DNA from: Sphingobacterium bambusae | GTDB lineage: Bacteria > Bacteroidota > Bacteroidia > Sphingobacteriales > Sphingobacteriaceae | Direction of reading: 5' to 3' | DNA: 64,000 nucleotides | Assembly (NCBI RefSeq): GCF_033955345.1 | Contig: NZ_CP138332.1 | Coordinates: forward strand, 4,774,001-4,838,000 | Part shown: positions 54,571 through 62,752 of the stretch, one piece after another | Layout: each line of letters starts with the position of its first letter | Position numbering within the stretch: the first letter of the stretch is position 1 | Translations under genes and position numbers: made by a program | The notes under the pieces: model-generated | The model's database searches: none | Told to the model about the DNA's origin: nothing | The model's input: only the letters and a program-made list of their open reading frames with translations

Positions 54571-55533
54571 TTATAAGTAATTGAAATCTTGTGTTGATAA
54601 TACCTGTTGTTTGTAAAATTCAATTTTTTGATAGGCCCTGTTGAAGAATATTTTTCGATCTCGGGTGCCGGCTGTGTTTAGCAATTTGGAATTTTTAAAC
54701 TGATGATGGAAAAAATCCAAGGCATTGCGGCAGGTACGCTCGTCTTTTGTAATGAAGTATCCTAGCATTGTATAAGGCACAAACAGGGATCGCTGCTGCT
54801 GATCAGACACCAGTACATTATTGTTCAAAATTAAAAGCTCATGGTAATAGAGCTTATACTGCTCATTGTTAGGCATACATTGTTGCTCCAAACTAAACAG
54901 TAACTCTTTTATTTGTTCGCAAAGTTCAACGGCGTTTTCGCCCGTGAGTAAGCCGGCTTGGAAGAAATAAACGATTTGTTGCAAAGTACTGTTGATGGTG
55001 GTGTCGTTCCAAATCTCATGTTTGCTTACGTTTTCATAAAAGCCGTAAAGATTTTGGCTGCTTTCTACCAACGGGGCTTGTATTTGAAAAGAAGAAAAGG
55101 CTGGGGCATCTTCTTCGTTCGCCAATAAATTCAACCAAACAAAGGATTTAAATTTTGAGAGCAGCCCACTTTGAATGGTGTAAAATAGCGGAATATCTTT
55201 TGCCGAATAGTAGATCTGTGTGGATTCTTCTGCTGGATGTTCTCGTAAAGAGCGATAGGCGCTTTCGAAATAAACGGATAAACCTTGGAAATTTTTGATC
55301 TCTTCTGTTTTTTTTACCAACACCTGCTCCTGTCCCGCGAAGAGATTGTCCAAGGATATTCCATAATGCTTGGCTATGACCACGGCCTCATCCACGGAGA
55401 ATTTACTTTTCATTGATATACGACGGTGTGCCGCGTCGTAACTTATATCTAGTACATTGGCCAACTCTGTGATTAGCGAAGTTGACGGTGCTTTCTTTTT
55501 ATAAAGCGTAGCAATTAGTTTCTCTTGGAACAT
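54571..55533 (-). CDS. Helix-turn-helix regulator with a large C-terminal helical domain
   Basis: A 320-residue cytoplasmic protein. Residues 15-65 form a Cro/C1-type helix-turn-helix (L-I-T-E-L-A-N-V-L-D-I-S-Y-D-A-A-H-R-R-I). The remaining 250 residues are helical and unrecognised, perhaps a ligand- or partner-binding domain. It is divergent from a surface protein gene at 55651, and a short inverted repeat TTGAT-N8-ATCAA at 55626-55643 in the shared intergenic region could be its site. That it regulates the neighbours is an inference from position. Confidence 0.7.
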   Translation of the reverse strand: MFQEKLIATLYKKKAPSTSLITELANVLDISYDAAHRRISMKSKFSVDEAVVIAKHYGISLDNLFAGQEQVLVKKTEEIKNFQGLSVYFESAYRSLREHPAEESTQIYYSAKDIPLFYTIQSGLLSKFKSFVWLNLLANEEDAPAFSSFQIQAPLVESSQNLYGFYENVSKHEIWNDTTINSTLQQIVYFFQAGLLTGENAVELCEQIKELLFSLEQQCMPNNEQYKLYYHELLILNNNVLVSDQQQRSLFVPYTMLGYFITKDERTCRNALDFFHHQFKNSKLLNTAGTRDRKIFFNRAYQKIEFYKQQVLSTQDFNYL

Positions 55534-55625
55534 AGCATCTTTGCTTTGTGTTTTTGTGAATATCGCAAATTTTTAGCTTATTATTATTTATTTACACAAT
55601 TTTTTTGTGAAAATCAGCAATAAAT

Positions 55626-55643
55626 TTGATGTACATAAATCAA
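55626..55643. promoter_or_regulatory. Candidate operator between divergent regulator and surface-protein genes
   Basis: Inverted repeat TTGAT-N8-ATCAA only 7 bp before the ATG at 55651. The arms are short, so chance is possible. Confidence 0.3.
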
Positions 55644-55650
55644 TAGTACC

Positions 55651-56286
55651 ATGAAAAAAATTGCAATAGGTGCTTTGCTGCTGCTGGTTACTCAGGTGCA
55701 GGCACAACGTACAAAAATTTTTAGTCTCTCGCCTATGAGTATGGAGACTGCTAATGTAAATGGGCTGGTTGTTGGAATAGGGCATTTGGACGACGCTTCG
55801 CTGATGCAAAAAGTAAATGGGGTAAACATCGATCTATTCGTCCTTTCACCCATGGTATTGCTCTATGCAGATCCTACACGCATAAAGGAGGAGCCCACAA
55901 CCTTGGTCTCTCATGGCGTGAATCTTGGAATAGGTGGATTTTTACAGCGCGGTACAGTACACCGCGGCGTGAGCGTATCCATGTACAATTTCGGTAATGA
56001 ACTGGATGGACTTAGTGTCCAAGTGGCTTATGCAAGCGCTAGCAGGCTACGAGGCCTGCATATTTCTGGAATCGGAAATTTTTCGGAGCGTTTTAATGGA
56101 GTTGCTGTGGGCACGTATAACAAAAGTGATTACACCAAGGGCATACAGTTGGGGCTGGTTAACAGATCTAGGCAGCTGAGTGGTCTACAAATAGGTTTGT
56201 TTAATGTTTCGGAAGCAGTGTCAGGCCTACAGATTGGCCTATGGAATGAAAATGCCCGTCGATCCTTTCCATTTATAAACTTTTAA
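55651..56286 (+). CDS. LA_2272-like surface repeat protein
   Basis: A 211-residue exported protein with a signal peptide ending in V-Q-A-Q. The second half consists of short repeats of the type G-L-Q-I-G-L-F-N and G-I-Q-L-G-L-V-N, with related units G-L-H-I-S-G-I-G-N and G-V-A-V-G-T-Y-N. This is the pattern of the surface repeat proteins first named in Leptospira. The repeats suggest a regular beta structure at the cell surface. It is followed after 4 nt by another secreted protein gene, so the two are an operon. Confidence 0.7.
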   Translation: MKKIAIGALLLLVTQVQAQRTKIFSLSPMSMETANVNGLVVGIGHLDDASLMQKVNGVNIDLFVLSPMVLLYADPTRIKEEPTTLVSHGVNLGIGGFLQRGTVHRGVSVSMYNFGNELDGLSVQVAYASASRLRGLHISGIGNFSERFNGVAVGTYNKSDYTKGIQLGLVNRSRQLSGLQIGLFNVSEAVSGLQIGLWNENARRSFPFINF

Positions 56287-56290
56287 TGCG

Positions 56291-56950
56291 ATGAAAAATA
56301 TAGGATTTCTCATTATTGCACTGTGTGCAGCAGTGCACTTACGTGGTCAAGAGTTAAAGGACAGTACGATCGCGGCCGGCGTTTACTCGGCGCGCTTTGA
56401 GCGGGTTGTTGCAGAGGGCGGTGTAACTGTTCCTTTGGGATCGATGAGGCAGCATATGAATGTTGCTCCGAATATTGGCTTTTGGATCAGGCAAAAGCGT
56501 TCCGAACGATCGGTCGTCAACTACGGAACTTCGCTGAACTTTCCAGCGCAGCGTCGATTTAATTACAGTAGAAGTGAGGAGACGGCAATTACGCGATCTT
56601 TTTCGGGTTTCGTAGGTGCGCAGTTCGATAAAGTTTTTCCCCTTAGTTACCGGCGCTACGTGGATGTCGAGTGGGGTACAGCCGTGGGTTATGCTTTTTA
56701 TTTTTATGACGATTTGCGAGCTAGAGACGCATATGCTGCTTTACCCAGAGACGTAAAGACCGATAAAGACAATCCTACGTTTATCAAACCCCTGAGCAGC
56801 GTCTTCATCGGACAGTCGCTGAAGCTGCGTATCAGGGATTTCGGAATGCAGGCGCGCTACAATTTTACGCCATATTCGGCTTTTAGTCGGGTCGTCGACA
56901 GCAGTTTTGGTATGCACAGCGTCTCGATAGGTCTATTTTATCGACAATAA
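56291..56950 (+). CDS. Secreted beta-barrel-like protein, function unknown
   Basis: A 219-residue exported protein with a signal peptide ending near L-R-G-Q. Alternating aromatic and polar residues, a central R-Y-V-D-V-E-W-G-T-A-V-G-Y-A-F-Y-F strand, and a C-terminal G-L-F-Y-R-Q ending resemble small outer-membrane barrels. No family was recognised. It is probably co-expressed with the repeat protein upstream. Confidence 0.6.
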   Translation: MKNIGFLIIALCAAVHLRGQELKDSTIAAGVYSARFERVVAEGGVTVPLGSMRQHMNVAPNIGFWIRQKRSERSVVNYGTSLNFPAQRRFNYSRSEETAITRSFSGFVGAQFDKVFPLSYRRYVDVEWGTAVGYAFYFYDDLRARDAYAALPRDVKTDKDNPTFIKPLSSVFIGQSLKLRIRDFGMQARYNFTPYSAFSRVVDSSFGMHSVSIGLFYRQ

Positions 56951-57007
56951 TATCGACTGAACATAATCTTGCTTTCCAAATTTTTTGGAGATGGATGTTG
57001 GTACCTA

Positions 57008-58543
57008 CTAGATGTTATCTTGGACTGCTTCGTTCAGGAAAACCTCCTCGTTGTCTACTTTTCTGAAGCTCAATGCCGATCTCAATTTTGGCATTACGGG
57101 TTCGGTTTGATCAGGGAATAGCTCGTTTAACAGCGTATTGTTTCCCATCTCCGCTTGATGAAAAGCGAAAAGCTGTTTTGCACTTATGCTGGAATGAATG
57201 ACGATATCTTCTGGGATAATGCCCGTATCGTCAACGCCATTTTCCATGGTATACAGCAATTCATCTAGGTCTCGCTTGAAAAAGTGCGATGGAAATTCGT
57301 TCGTCAGTAAGTTGAAGTACGAGGATTCTGCGGTTTTTAGACAATCTTTTAGGAAGTCTATACGCTTTAGCAAGGCGCTATCTTTATCTTTTAAGGGGTA
57401 TTTGAGTAGTCCATAGGCATTGAAGTGTCGGCTACGCTGTTGTTCTTCGGTCAAGAATGGCATAATGTCGCGGTACATGTGAAAGTCTGCTGGATGTAAG
57501 GACGGATTTGCATGCTGCCAGCGCAGTATCAACCCGTGTTGTAAGGCGTAGATCGCTCGCAGGGCTTCCATACCCATGTCAAAGTGAACATAGACAAACT
57601 TTCGATAAAAACCATCATCCGCGATGTTGGGATGGGCAACGTTGTCTTGATACCAGATCATAGTTTTGTCTTCTCCATTGAGAATATAACCGCCATAGCT
57701 CCATCCTCTTAAATAGTTATGCAGCTCCTGTTCCAGCAGTAACATCTTTTCCGGCAACTTCGCTTTGGCAGCTTGTGCAAGTTCCCGATCCCTTACCTGT
57801 TTTTGAAATTGGCGTTGCAGCCCTTCTACATCGGTCTGCAGCTCCAAAAGAAAGCGTCCTTCGAACGCATAAGAAATATCTTCATCTTGCTTGAAATGCG
57901 TTAAAGTTGGATAGCTGAAGTAGCGATCCTGCTTTTTTGTCGCTTTAAATAGCGCGGGTATATCTATGGCTATTGCCATCCGGCGAATATCGAGCATGAT
58001 TTTGTCTTCCAACCAAGCCGGCATGCTGTTCTCAAGCAAGGCATCTTCTAGCATATCTTCGACTAGTACTGCATACCAACGGGCGAAAAGCCACGTATCG
58101 TGGTCGAAACATAGCGATAGGATTTGATGTAGCAGTTGCTTGGTTGATAGGACTGATGGGGCATCTCCTAATCCCTTCTCGGCGCTGAGTGCATTCCACA
58201 TTTCACTACCTGCATCGAAATACAGATGTTGGTCTGTGCTCTGGAAATAGACATCGCCCACCTCTTGCCCGTTTATCTTTACAGGAAGCCAATCGCTGTC
58301 TGATGCGAGCTGATCATTTAGCAAGTCTTGTTTGTTTAATAGCTCGTCGATGGGTATGCGGTAGGTAAAGTTATTCTTGATCAAAATGTCTATTTGTCTA
58401 AAATGCGTGAAACTGCAGTCGAATAGATTTTGAAATATGAACAGGTTGAAGAAGAAATTGCGTTTTTCCTCAATAGACTCTACGTTTTTGTCGATGAATA
58501 CAATTGTTTCTTCAACTAAATCTTCGATCTTATGGTAGCTCAT
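57008..58543 (-). CDS. Large hypothetical cytoplasmic protein
   Basis: A 511-residue acidic protein without signal peptide or membrane helices. It is rich in helices, with a probable coiled-coil stretch at about residues 235-275 (L-Q-R-Q-F-Q-K-Q-V-R-D-R-E). I do not recognise a domain or catalytic motif. The reading frame is long and uninterrupted with ordinary codon use, so the gene is real. It is monocistronic, and its upstream side faces the repeat-bearing region 58544-59225. Confidence 0.7.
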   Translation of the reverse strand: MSYHKIEDLVEETIVFIDKNVESIEEKRNFFFNLFIFQNLFDCSFTHFRQIDILIKNNFTYRIPIDELLNKQDLLNDQLASDSDWLPVKINGQEVGDVYFQSTDQHLYFDAGSEMWNALSAEKGLGDAPSVLSTKQLLHQILSLCFDHDTWLFARWYAVLVEDMLEDALLENSMPAWLEDKIMLDIRRMAIAIDIPALFKATKKQDRYFSYPTLTHFKQDEDISYAFEGRFLLELQTDVEGLQRQFQKQVRDRELAQAAKAKLPEKMLLLEQELHNYLRGWSYGGYILNGEDKTMIWYQDNVAHPNIADDGFYRKFVYVHFDMGMEALRAIYALQHGLILRWQHANPSLHPADFHMYRDIMPFLTEEQQRSRHFNAYGLLKYPLKDKDSALLKRIDFLKDCLKTAESSYFNLLTNEFPSHFFKRDLDELLYTMENGVDDTGIIPEDIVIHSSISAKQLFAFHQAEMGNNTLLNELFPDQTEPVMPKLRSALSFRKVDNEEVFLNEAVQDNI

Positions 58544-58683
58544 TGTGTCTCGGTGTTAGATTTTGTGTCTTTGTTTTTAAGGTGCATACATCGCGCCAAA
58601 GCATCATATCGGCTTGTTATCTTTGTTAGATTTCACTAATAGCCTTTATCCTGTTTTTGTAGGCGATATAGCAGTTAAAAAAG

Positions 58684-58746
58684 AAAATCCTGAAGCGGGG
58701 AACTTCAGGATTTTACCAAACCAATTATTAACCTAAATTATGAAAT
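58684..58746 (+). repeat. Copy B of the hairpin-plus-leader repeat
   Basis: AATCCTGAAG and CTTCAGGATT form a stem around CGGGGAA, followed by AACCAATTATTAACCTAAAT and ATGAA. The ATG opens only three codons. It is nearly the same as copy C 180 bp downstream. Confidence 0.75.
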
Positions 58747-58865
58747 TATGAATTACCTTTAAAACGTTGTTTTATCAACTATGTTATTTTATCTTTTGTT
58801 TCTTAACACTTTTTAACATTTGAAGAGGGAATAATACAGTTTTTAAACTACGTTTGTGTATAAAA

Positions 58866-58930
58866 AAATCCTGAAGCGGGGAGCTTCAGGATTTTTACTA
58901 ACTAACCAATTATTAACCTAAATTATGAAT
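58866..58930 (+). repeat. Copy C of the hairpin-plus-leader repeat
   Basis: AAATCCTGAAGC and GCTTCAGGATTT form a 12-bp stem around GGGGA, then CTAACTAACCAATTATTAAC and CTAAATTATGAA. A TAnnTTTG box (TACGTTTG, 58849-58856) lies just before it, which would place the hairpin at the 5' end of a transcript. The remaining intergenic sequence 58931-59225 shows no gene and no phoU. Confidence 0.75.
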
Positions 58931-59225
58931 GATAACCTATGTTCAAATTTTATGCCGATATTCTTGTGTCAGCTTTTTTTTAAGAATTTTCAACGTTTTA
59001 TACTGCTTTTTACCGTGAATTGTACGGATAGGCCTTTTTATTGCAGATGCTGATCTGACAGCTGTCAAATGGGCTGCTATTTGTGGCTGTCATGCTGGCA
59101 GTTTAGCTGTGCTTTTTTTCAATCTCCCTTTTTTATTGTCGACTTGTTCTTCATATGAATGATAACGATGCTAATTTGTCAGCAGTTAAATACGCTAGGA
59201 GAATAGTTGTTTCACAAAAGATGCG

Positions 59226-59972
59226 CTAACCAAACTGTCCATTGATATAATTGGATGTTAGTTCGTGCTGTGGCTGGTTAAATATTTGGCTTGTAGGCCC
59301 TTCTTCCTTGACTTCGCCGAGGTACATGAAAATAGTCTTGTCGGCGATACGTTGCGCCTGCTGCATGTTGTGCGTAACAATCACGATGGTGTAACGACCC
59401 TTAAGATCGCTGATTAGCTCCTCTATTTTAAGGGTGCTTACAGGATCGAGCGCCGAACAAGGTTCGTCCATCAAAATAACTTCTGGGCGTAGTGCGACCG
59501 TGCGGGCGATACATAAGCGTTGCTGTTGGCCACCAGACAAGCGCGTTGCGGGCATTTTTAAATCATTTTTGACTTCATCCCACAAGAAGGCTTCCCGTAG
59601 CGCTTTTTCAACGATATCCTTGCCGTGTGGCAAATTATTGATCTTTAATCCGTAAGTGATATTGTCGTAAATGCTTTTTGCAAAAGGGTTAGCTTTTTGA
59701 AACACCATACCAATGCGTTGCCGAATTTTGGTGGGTTGAATATCCTTTCCGTATATGTCGGTGCCATCTAGAAGGAGCCTGCCCGATATCTTGGCATCGG
59801 GGGAAAGATCATGCATGCGGTTTAAGCTTCGTAGTAGGGTGCTTTTTCCACATCCCGAAGGTCCAATCAATGCGGTTATCTCATGTTCGACGAAAGAAAC
59901 ATTGATATTTTTGAGCACTTCCTTTTGTCCAAAGTTTATCCGGAGGTTTTCAACCGATAATTTATTTTTCAT
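59226..59972 (-). CDS. pstB: Phosphate ABC transporter ATP-binding protein PstB
   Basis: A 248-residue ABC ATPase that powers phosphate uptake. Walker A is G-P-S-G-C-G-K-S-T, the signature is L-S-G-G-Q-Q-Q-R, Walker B is V-I-L-M-D-E-P, and the PstB-specific S-L-N-R-M-H-D and M-V-F-Q-K-A-N-P-F segments are present. Its ATG overlaps the pstA stop by 11 nt. It is the last gene of the operon. phoU, which often follows, is absent. Confidence 0.96.
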   Translation of the reverse strand: MKNKLSVENLRINFGQKEVLKNINVSFVEHEITALIGPSGCGKSTLLRSLNRMHDLSPDAKISGRLLLDGTDIYGKDIQPTKIRQRIGMVFQKANPFAKSIYDNITYGLKINNLPHGKDIVEKALREAFLWDEVKNDLKMPATRLSGGQQQRLCIARTVALRPEVILMDEPCSALDPVSTLKIEELISDLKGRYTIVIVTHNMQQAQRIADKTIFMYLGEVKEEGPTSQIFNQPQHELTSNYINGQFG

Positions 59973-60816
59973 TCTGTCTGTACTTGTAGCGGATGTAGAA
60001 CGCTGTGAGGTTTAATAAAAAGACAACGATAACCAAGACGAGTGCTGTGCCGTAGGCAATTGGGCGTACCTCGTCAATGGATTGATGTTGGGTGGATAAC
60101 ATATAGAGGTGATAGGGGAGCGCCATAAATTCTTGATTTACGGAAAGGCTGGTTTGGTTAATGTAAAAGGCTGCTCCTGTAAACAGTATGGGCGCCGTTT
60201 CACCTGCAGCACGGGATAATGTCAAGACGACACCTGTCAAAATTCCCGACATGGACGAGGGAAGTACAATATCTTTGATGGTTTCAAACTTAGTAGCACC
60301 AACGGCCAAGGCTGCTTCGCGCATGCTGTTGGGAATGCGGAGCAAGGCTTCTTCTGTTGTGGTGATAATGTAAGGCAGGGAAAGCAGTCCCAAGGTTAAT
60401 CCCGCAGCAAGTAATGAAGTGCCCAGTTGCAAGCCTTGCACAAAGAGGGCTAGGCCAAACAGACCGTAGATAATGGAGGGCACGCCCGATAGGTTCCGTA
60501 TAGAAGCGCGAATCAGTCGTGTAAGCCAGTTGCTTTCAGCATACTCCTGCAGATAGACGGCGCAGCATACGCCAAAAGGGATGGAGAATAGGGCGGTCAG
60601 TAAGGTCAACATAACCGTTCCGACTATCGGGGTTAAAATTCCACCTTTGGTCATGCCTTCGGTAGGGAGAGAAGAAACAAAGTCCCAACTGATGACGGCG
60701 CTTCCTTTGGAGAAAATCTCGTAGAGGATCACGACCAAGAAAAAGCAAACGAGTAGGGTACTCAGTAACAAGGTTCCCCATTCTACGATATGCGTCAATT
60801 TATGTTTAAGCTGCAT
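59962..60816 (-). CDS. pstA: Phosphate ABC transporter permease PstA
   Basis: A 284-residue inner-membrane permease with about six helices. The first is near residues 15-35, and the family segment P-S-I-I-Y-G-L-F-G-L-A-L-F follows the second block. The coupling-loop region E-A-A-L-A-V-G-A-T-K-F-E-T-I and R-A-A-G-E-T-A-P-I-L-F-T are typical of PstA. It overlaps pstC by 11 nt upstream and pstB by 11 nt downstream. Confidence 0.95.
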   Translation of the reverse strand: MQLKHKLTHIVEWGTLLLSTLLVCFFLVVILYEIFSKGSAVISWDFVSSLPTEGMTKGGILTPIVGTVMLTLLTALFSIPFGVCCAVYLQEYAESNWLTRLIRASIRNLSGVPSIIYGLFGLALFVQGLQLGTSLLAAGLTLGLLSLPYIITTTEEALLRIPNSMREAALAVGATKFETIKDIVLPSSMSGILTGVVLTLSRAAGETAPILFTGAAFYINQTSLSVNQEFMALPYHLYMLSTQHQSIDEVRPIAYGTALVLVIVVFLLNLTAFYIRYKYRQNEK

Positions 60817-61696
60817 GGTATTTTCTAAAACGGTTTATAAAATATTCGCCCAGCATATTGGCGACGAGTGTCATGATGAACAAGACGGCAGCGATCGCAT
60901 AGAGTGCGTAATAATGTGTTGTTTGGTAGGGCACTTCGCCCATTTCTATGGCTATAGTGGCCGTCATAGTTTTGACCGAAGCAAACATACCGTTCGGAAG
61001 TAGCGAAGCATTGCCTGTGGCCATTAAGACGGTCATGGTTTCGCCAATGGCGCGACCTACACCCAGCATCACAGCAGCTATTATGCCGGGAGCAGCGGCA
61101 GGAATAATTATTTTACGTAGTGTTTGCCATTTCGTGGCGCCAACACCATAGCTCGCTTCCTTATATGTTTTGGGTACAGCGTGGATGGCGTCTTCAGCAA
61201 CGGTGATGATGGTGGGGAGTGCCATGATGGCCAGCAGTATGGCTCCATTGAGTGCGTTTAGTCCGTTCGCGAGATCGGCCATATTGGCGATTCCTGGGCC
61301 TACGACCACAATGCCGAGAAACCCGATTACTACCGATGGTATGGCTGCGAGCATCTCAATGGTTGGTTTCAGGATGTTTTTCAATCGTGGGCCGGCATAT
61401 TCGGCGATGAAGGCGGCCGTGCCAATACCCAATGGTATAGCAATAGCCATGGCGCCTAGCGTCACCAAGGTGGTGCTTAACACCAAGGGGAGTATTCCGT
61501 ATTTCGGGCTTGCTCCGGTGGGGTTCCATTCAAGGCCGGTGATAAAATCGGTAGGCCGAACATCCAAAAAGAATGCCGCCGAGTTGTACACCAACATCGC
61601 GAGAATAGCACCTAATAATACAAGAACCAGTAAACCGGTAACTTTAAAGATGTACTTAAACAGCAGGTCGATGGATAGTCGCGTTTTATATTTCAT
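60806..61696 (-). CDS. pstC: Phosphate ABC transporter permease PstC
   Basis: A 296-residue inner-membrane permease. Motifs are A-A-I-P-S-V-V-I-G-F-L-G, the coupling loop K-E-A-S-Y-G-V-G-A-T-K-W-Q-T, and R-A-I-G-E-T-M-T-V. ATG 61696 is chosen over the frame's first ATG (61729) because it gives the same 11-nt overlap with the preceding gene as the other two junctions of the operon and begins directly before the first helix. Confidence 0.93.
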   Translation of the reverse strand: MKYKTRLSIDLLFKYIFKVTGLLVLVLLGAILAMLVYNSAAFFLDVRPTDFITGLEWNPTGASPKYGILPLVLSTTLVTLGAMAIAIPLGIGTAAFIAEYAGPRLKNILKPTIEMLAAIPSVVIGFLGIVVVGPGIANMADLANGLNALNGAILLAIMALPTIITVAEDAIHAVPKTYKEASYGVGATKWQTLRKIIIPAAAPGIIAAVMLGVGRAIGETMTVLMATGNASLLPNGMFASVKTMTATIAIEMGEVPYQTTHYYALYAIAAVLFIMTLVANMLGEYFINRFRKYHAA

Positions 61697-62558
61697 CGTT
61701 GTCGATAATGTAGTAACCGTGTTCTTCAATTAAAGATCTGCCCGCTGCGCTCTTTTCAAAGTCGATAAATGGTTTCACCTTGTCCCAAGACTTTTCGAGC
61801 ACATATTGGTAAAGGGGGCGCTGGAAGTAATAGCGACGGGCATTGATTGCTTCGGGATCTATCGGAGATTGTGCAGGCTCTTGTTTATGCTGTTTAATTT
61901 TTAGAATTTTAACATGTTGCCCCGCAGATGGGTCATGTGCCACATAACCAGCTCCTACATAGCCAATGCCTGATCGATCAGCCTTTACGCCTTCAATAAT
62001 CTGTGCGTTTCCGGTCATCTCCTTCGCGGCATTCGAAAACTCAATTTTTAGTTTTTTCTTGATGAATGAATGGGTACCCGAGCTGCTTTGGCGACCATAG
62101 ATGTTAATAGGAAGCTGTACGTCTGCAATCTCCGACCAGTTTTTAATCTCGCCACTCAGGATCTTCCCCAGCGTTTCAATATCGATTTCCTCTAGCGGCA
62201 AGGCATCGTGCACAATGAATGCTGTAGCATCTTCGGCAAAGACAATGCTGCGCAAAGGGATGTTCTTTTGCTTAAACTGCGCTACTTCTTCTTGCGATAA
62301 CGGACGCGAGGAGTTGGCGATGTCCGCTTGTCCGTTCAATAGAGAGGTGATGCCCAAGCCTGATCCTCCACCGGAGATGGCGATGCTGAAGTCGGGATCC
62401 ATTATGGTGTACTTTTCCGCAAGGGTAACGGCGAGGTTAACCTCGGTATCCGAGCCCTTCATTTTGATAGCAGGGCTCTTCGGGGTGCAAGCCATTACGG
62501 TTAATAGTCCGATACTGTAAACGATCAAACGAGTGGAATGCGCATGCGTACGTTTCAT
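61686..62558 (-). CDS. pstS: Phosphate-binding lipoprotein PstS
   Basis: A 290-residue substrate-binding protein of the PstS type. The start at 62558 begins a lipoprotein signal with the lipobox L-T-V-M-A-C. The open frame reaches 62588. Phosphate-binding segments are K-G-S-D-T near residue 34 of the precursor, S-G-G-G-S-G, A-N-S-S-R-P-L and G-R-Q-S-S-S-G-T-H. It delivers phosphate to PstCA and is the first gene of the pstSCAB operon. Confidence 0.93.
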   Translation of the reverse strand: MKRTHAHSTRLIVYSIGLLTVMACTPKSPAIKMKGSDTEVNLAVTLAEKYTIMDPDFSIAISGGGSGLGITSLLNGQADIANSSRPLSQEEVAQFKQKNIPLRSIVFAEDATAFIVHDALPLEEIDIETLGKILSGEIKNWSEIADVQLPINIYGRQSSSGTHSFIKKKLKIEFSNAAKEMTGNAQIIEGVKADRSGIGYVGAGYVAHDPSAGQHVKILKIKQHKQEPAQSPIDPEAINARRYYFQRPLYQYVLEKSWDKVKPFIDFEKSAAGRSLIEEHGYYIIDNDEI

Positions 62559-62633
62559 TGTATAAAGATCAGTTTCTAAATTAACCAAATCATTACCAGT
62601 TTATTAAACTCTTGTTAAAACTTGTAGGGTTAA

Positions 62634-62641
62634 CAAAGGTA
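62634..62641 (-). promoter_or_regulatory. -7 element of the pst operon promoter
   Basis: On the minus strand TACCTTTG matches the -7 consensus, about 75 nt before the pstS ATG. No TTG is found 19 bp upstream, which would fit a promoter that needs an activator under phosphate limitation. Confidence 0.45.
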
Positions 62642-62752
62642 CACGGCACATATGTTGGTTGGGGCTGTATTTCACAAGAGCAGGCCTACGGTTTTGTTCC
62701 GGAGACCTGCTATATGTGCTGGTTATTTAGTAGCAGCGTAGAAAAGGGTAGG

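Noticed and set aside
58921..59060. 42-codon frame after repeat copy C as a leader peptide
   Set aside because: The same leader in copies A and B opens only two or three codons, so the longer frame is likely chance.
62642..62663. Full consensus promoter for pstS
   Set aside because: The -7 box is good but the base triplet 19 bp away is CCC instead of TTG, so only the -7 element is reported.
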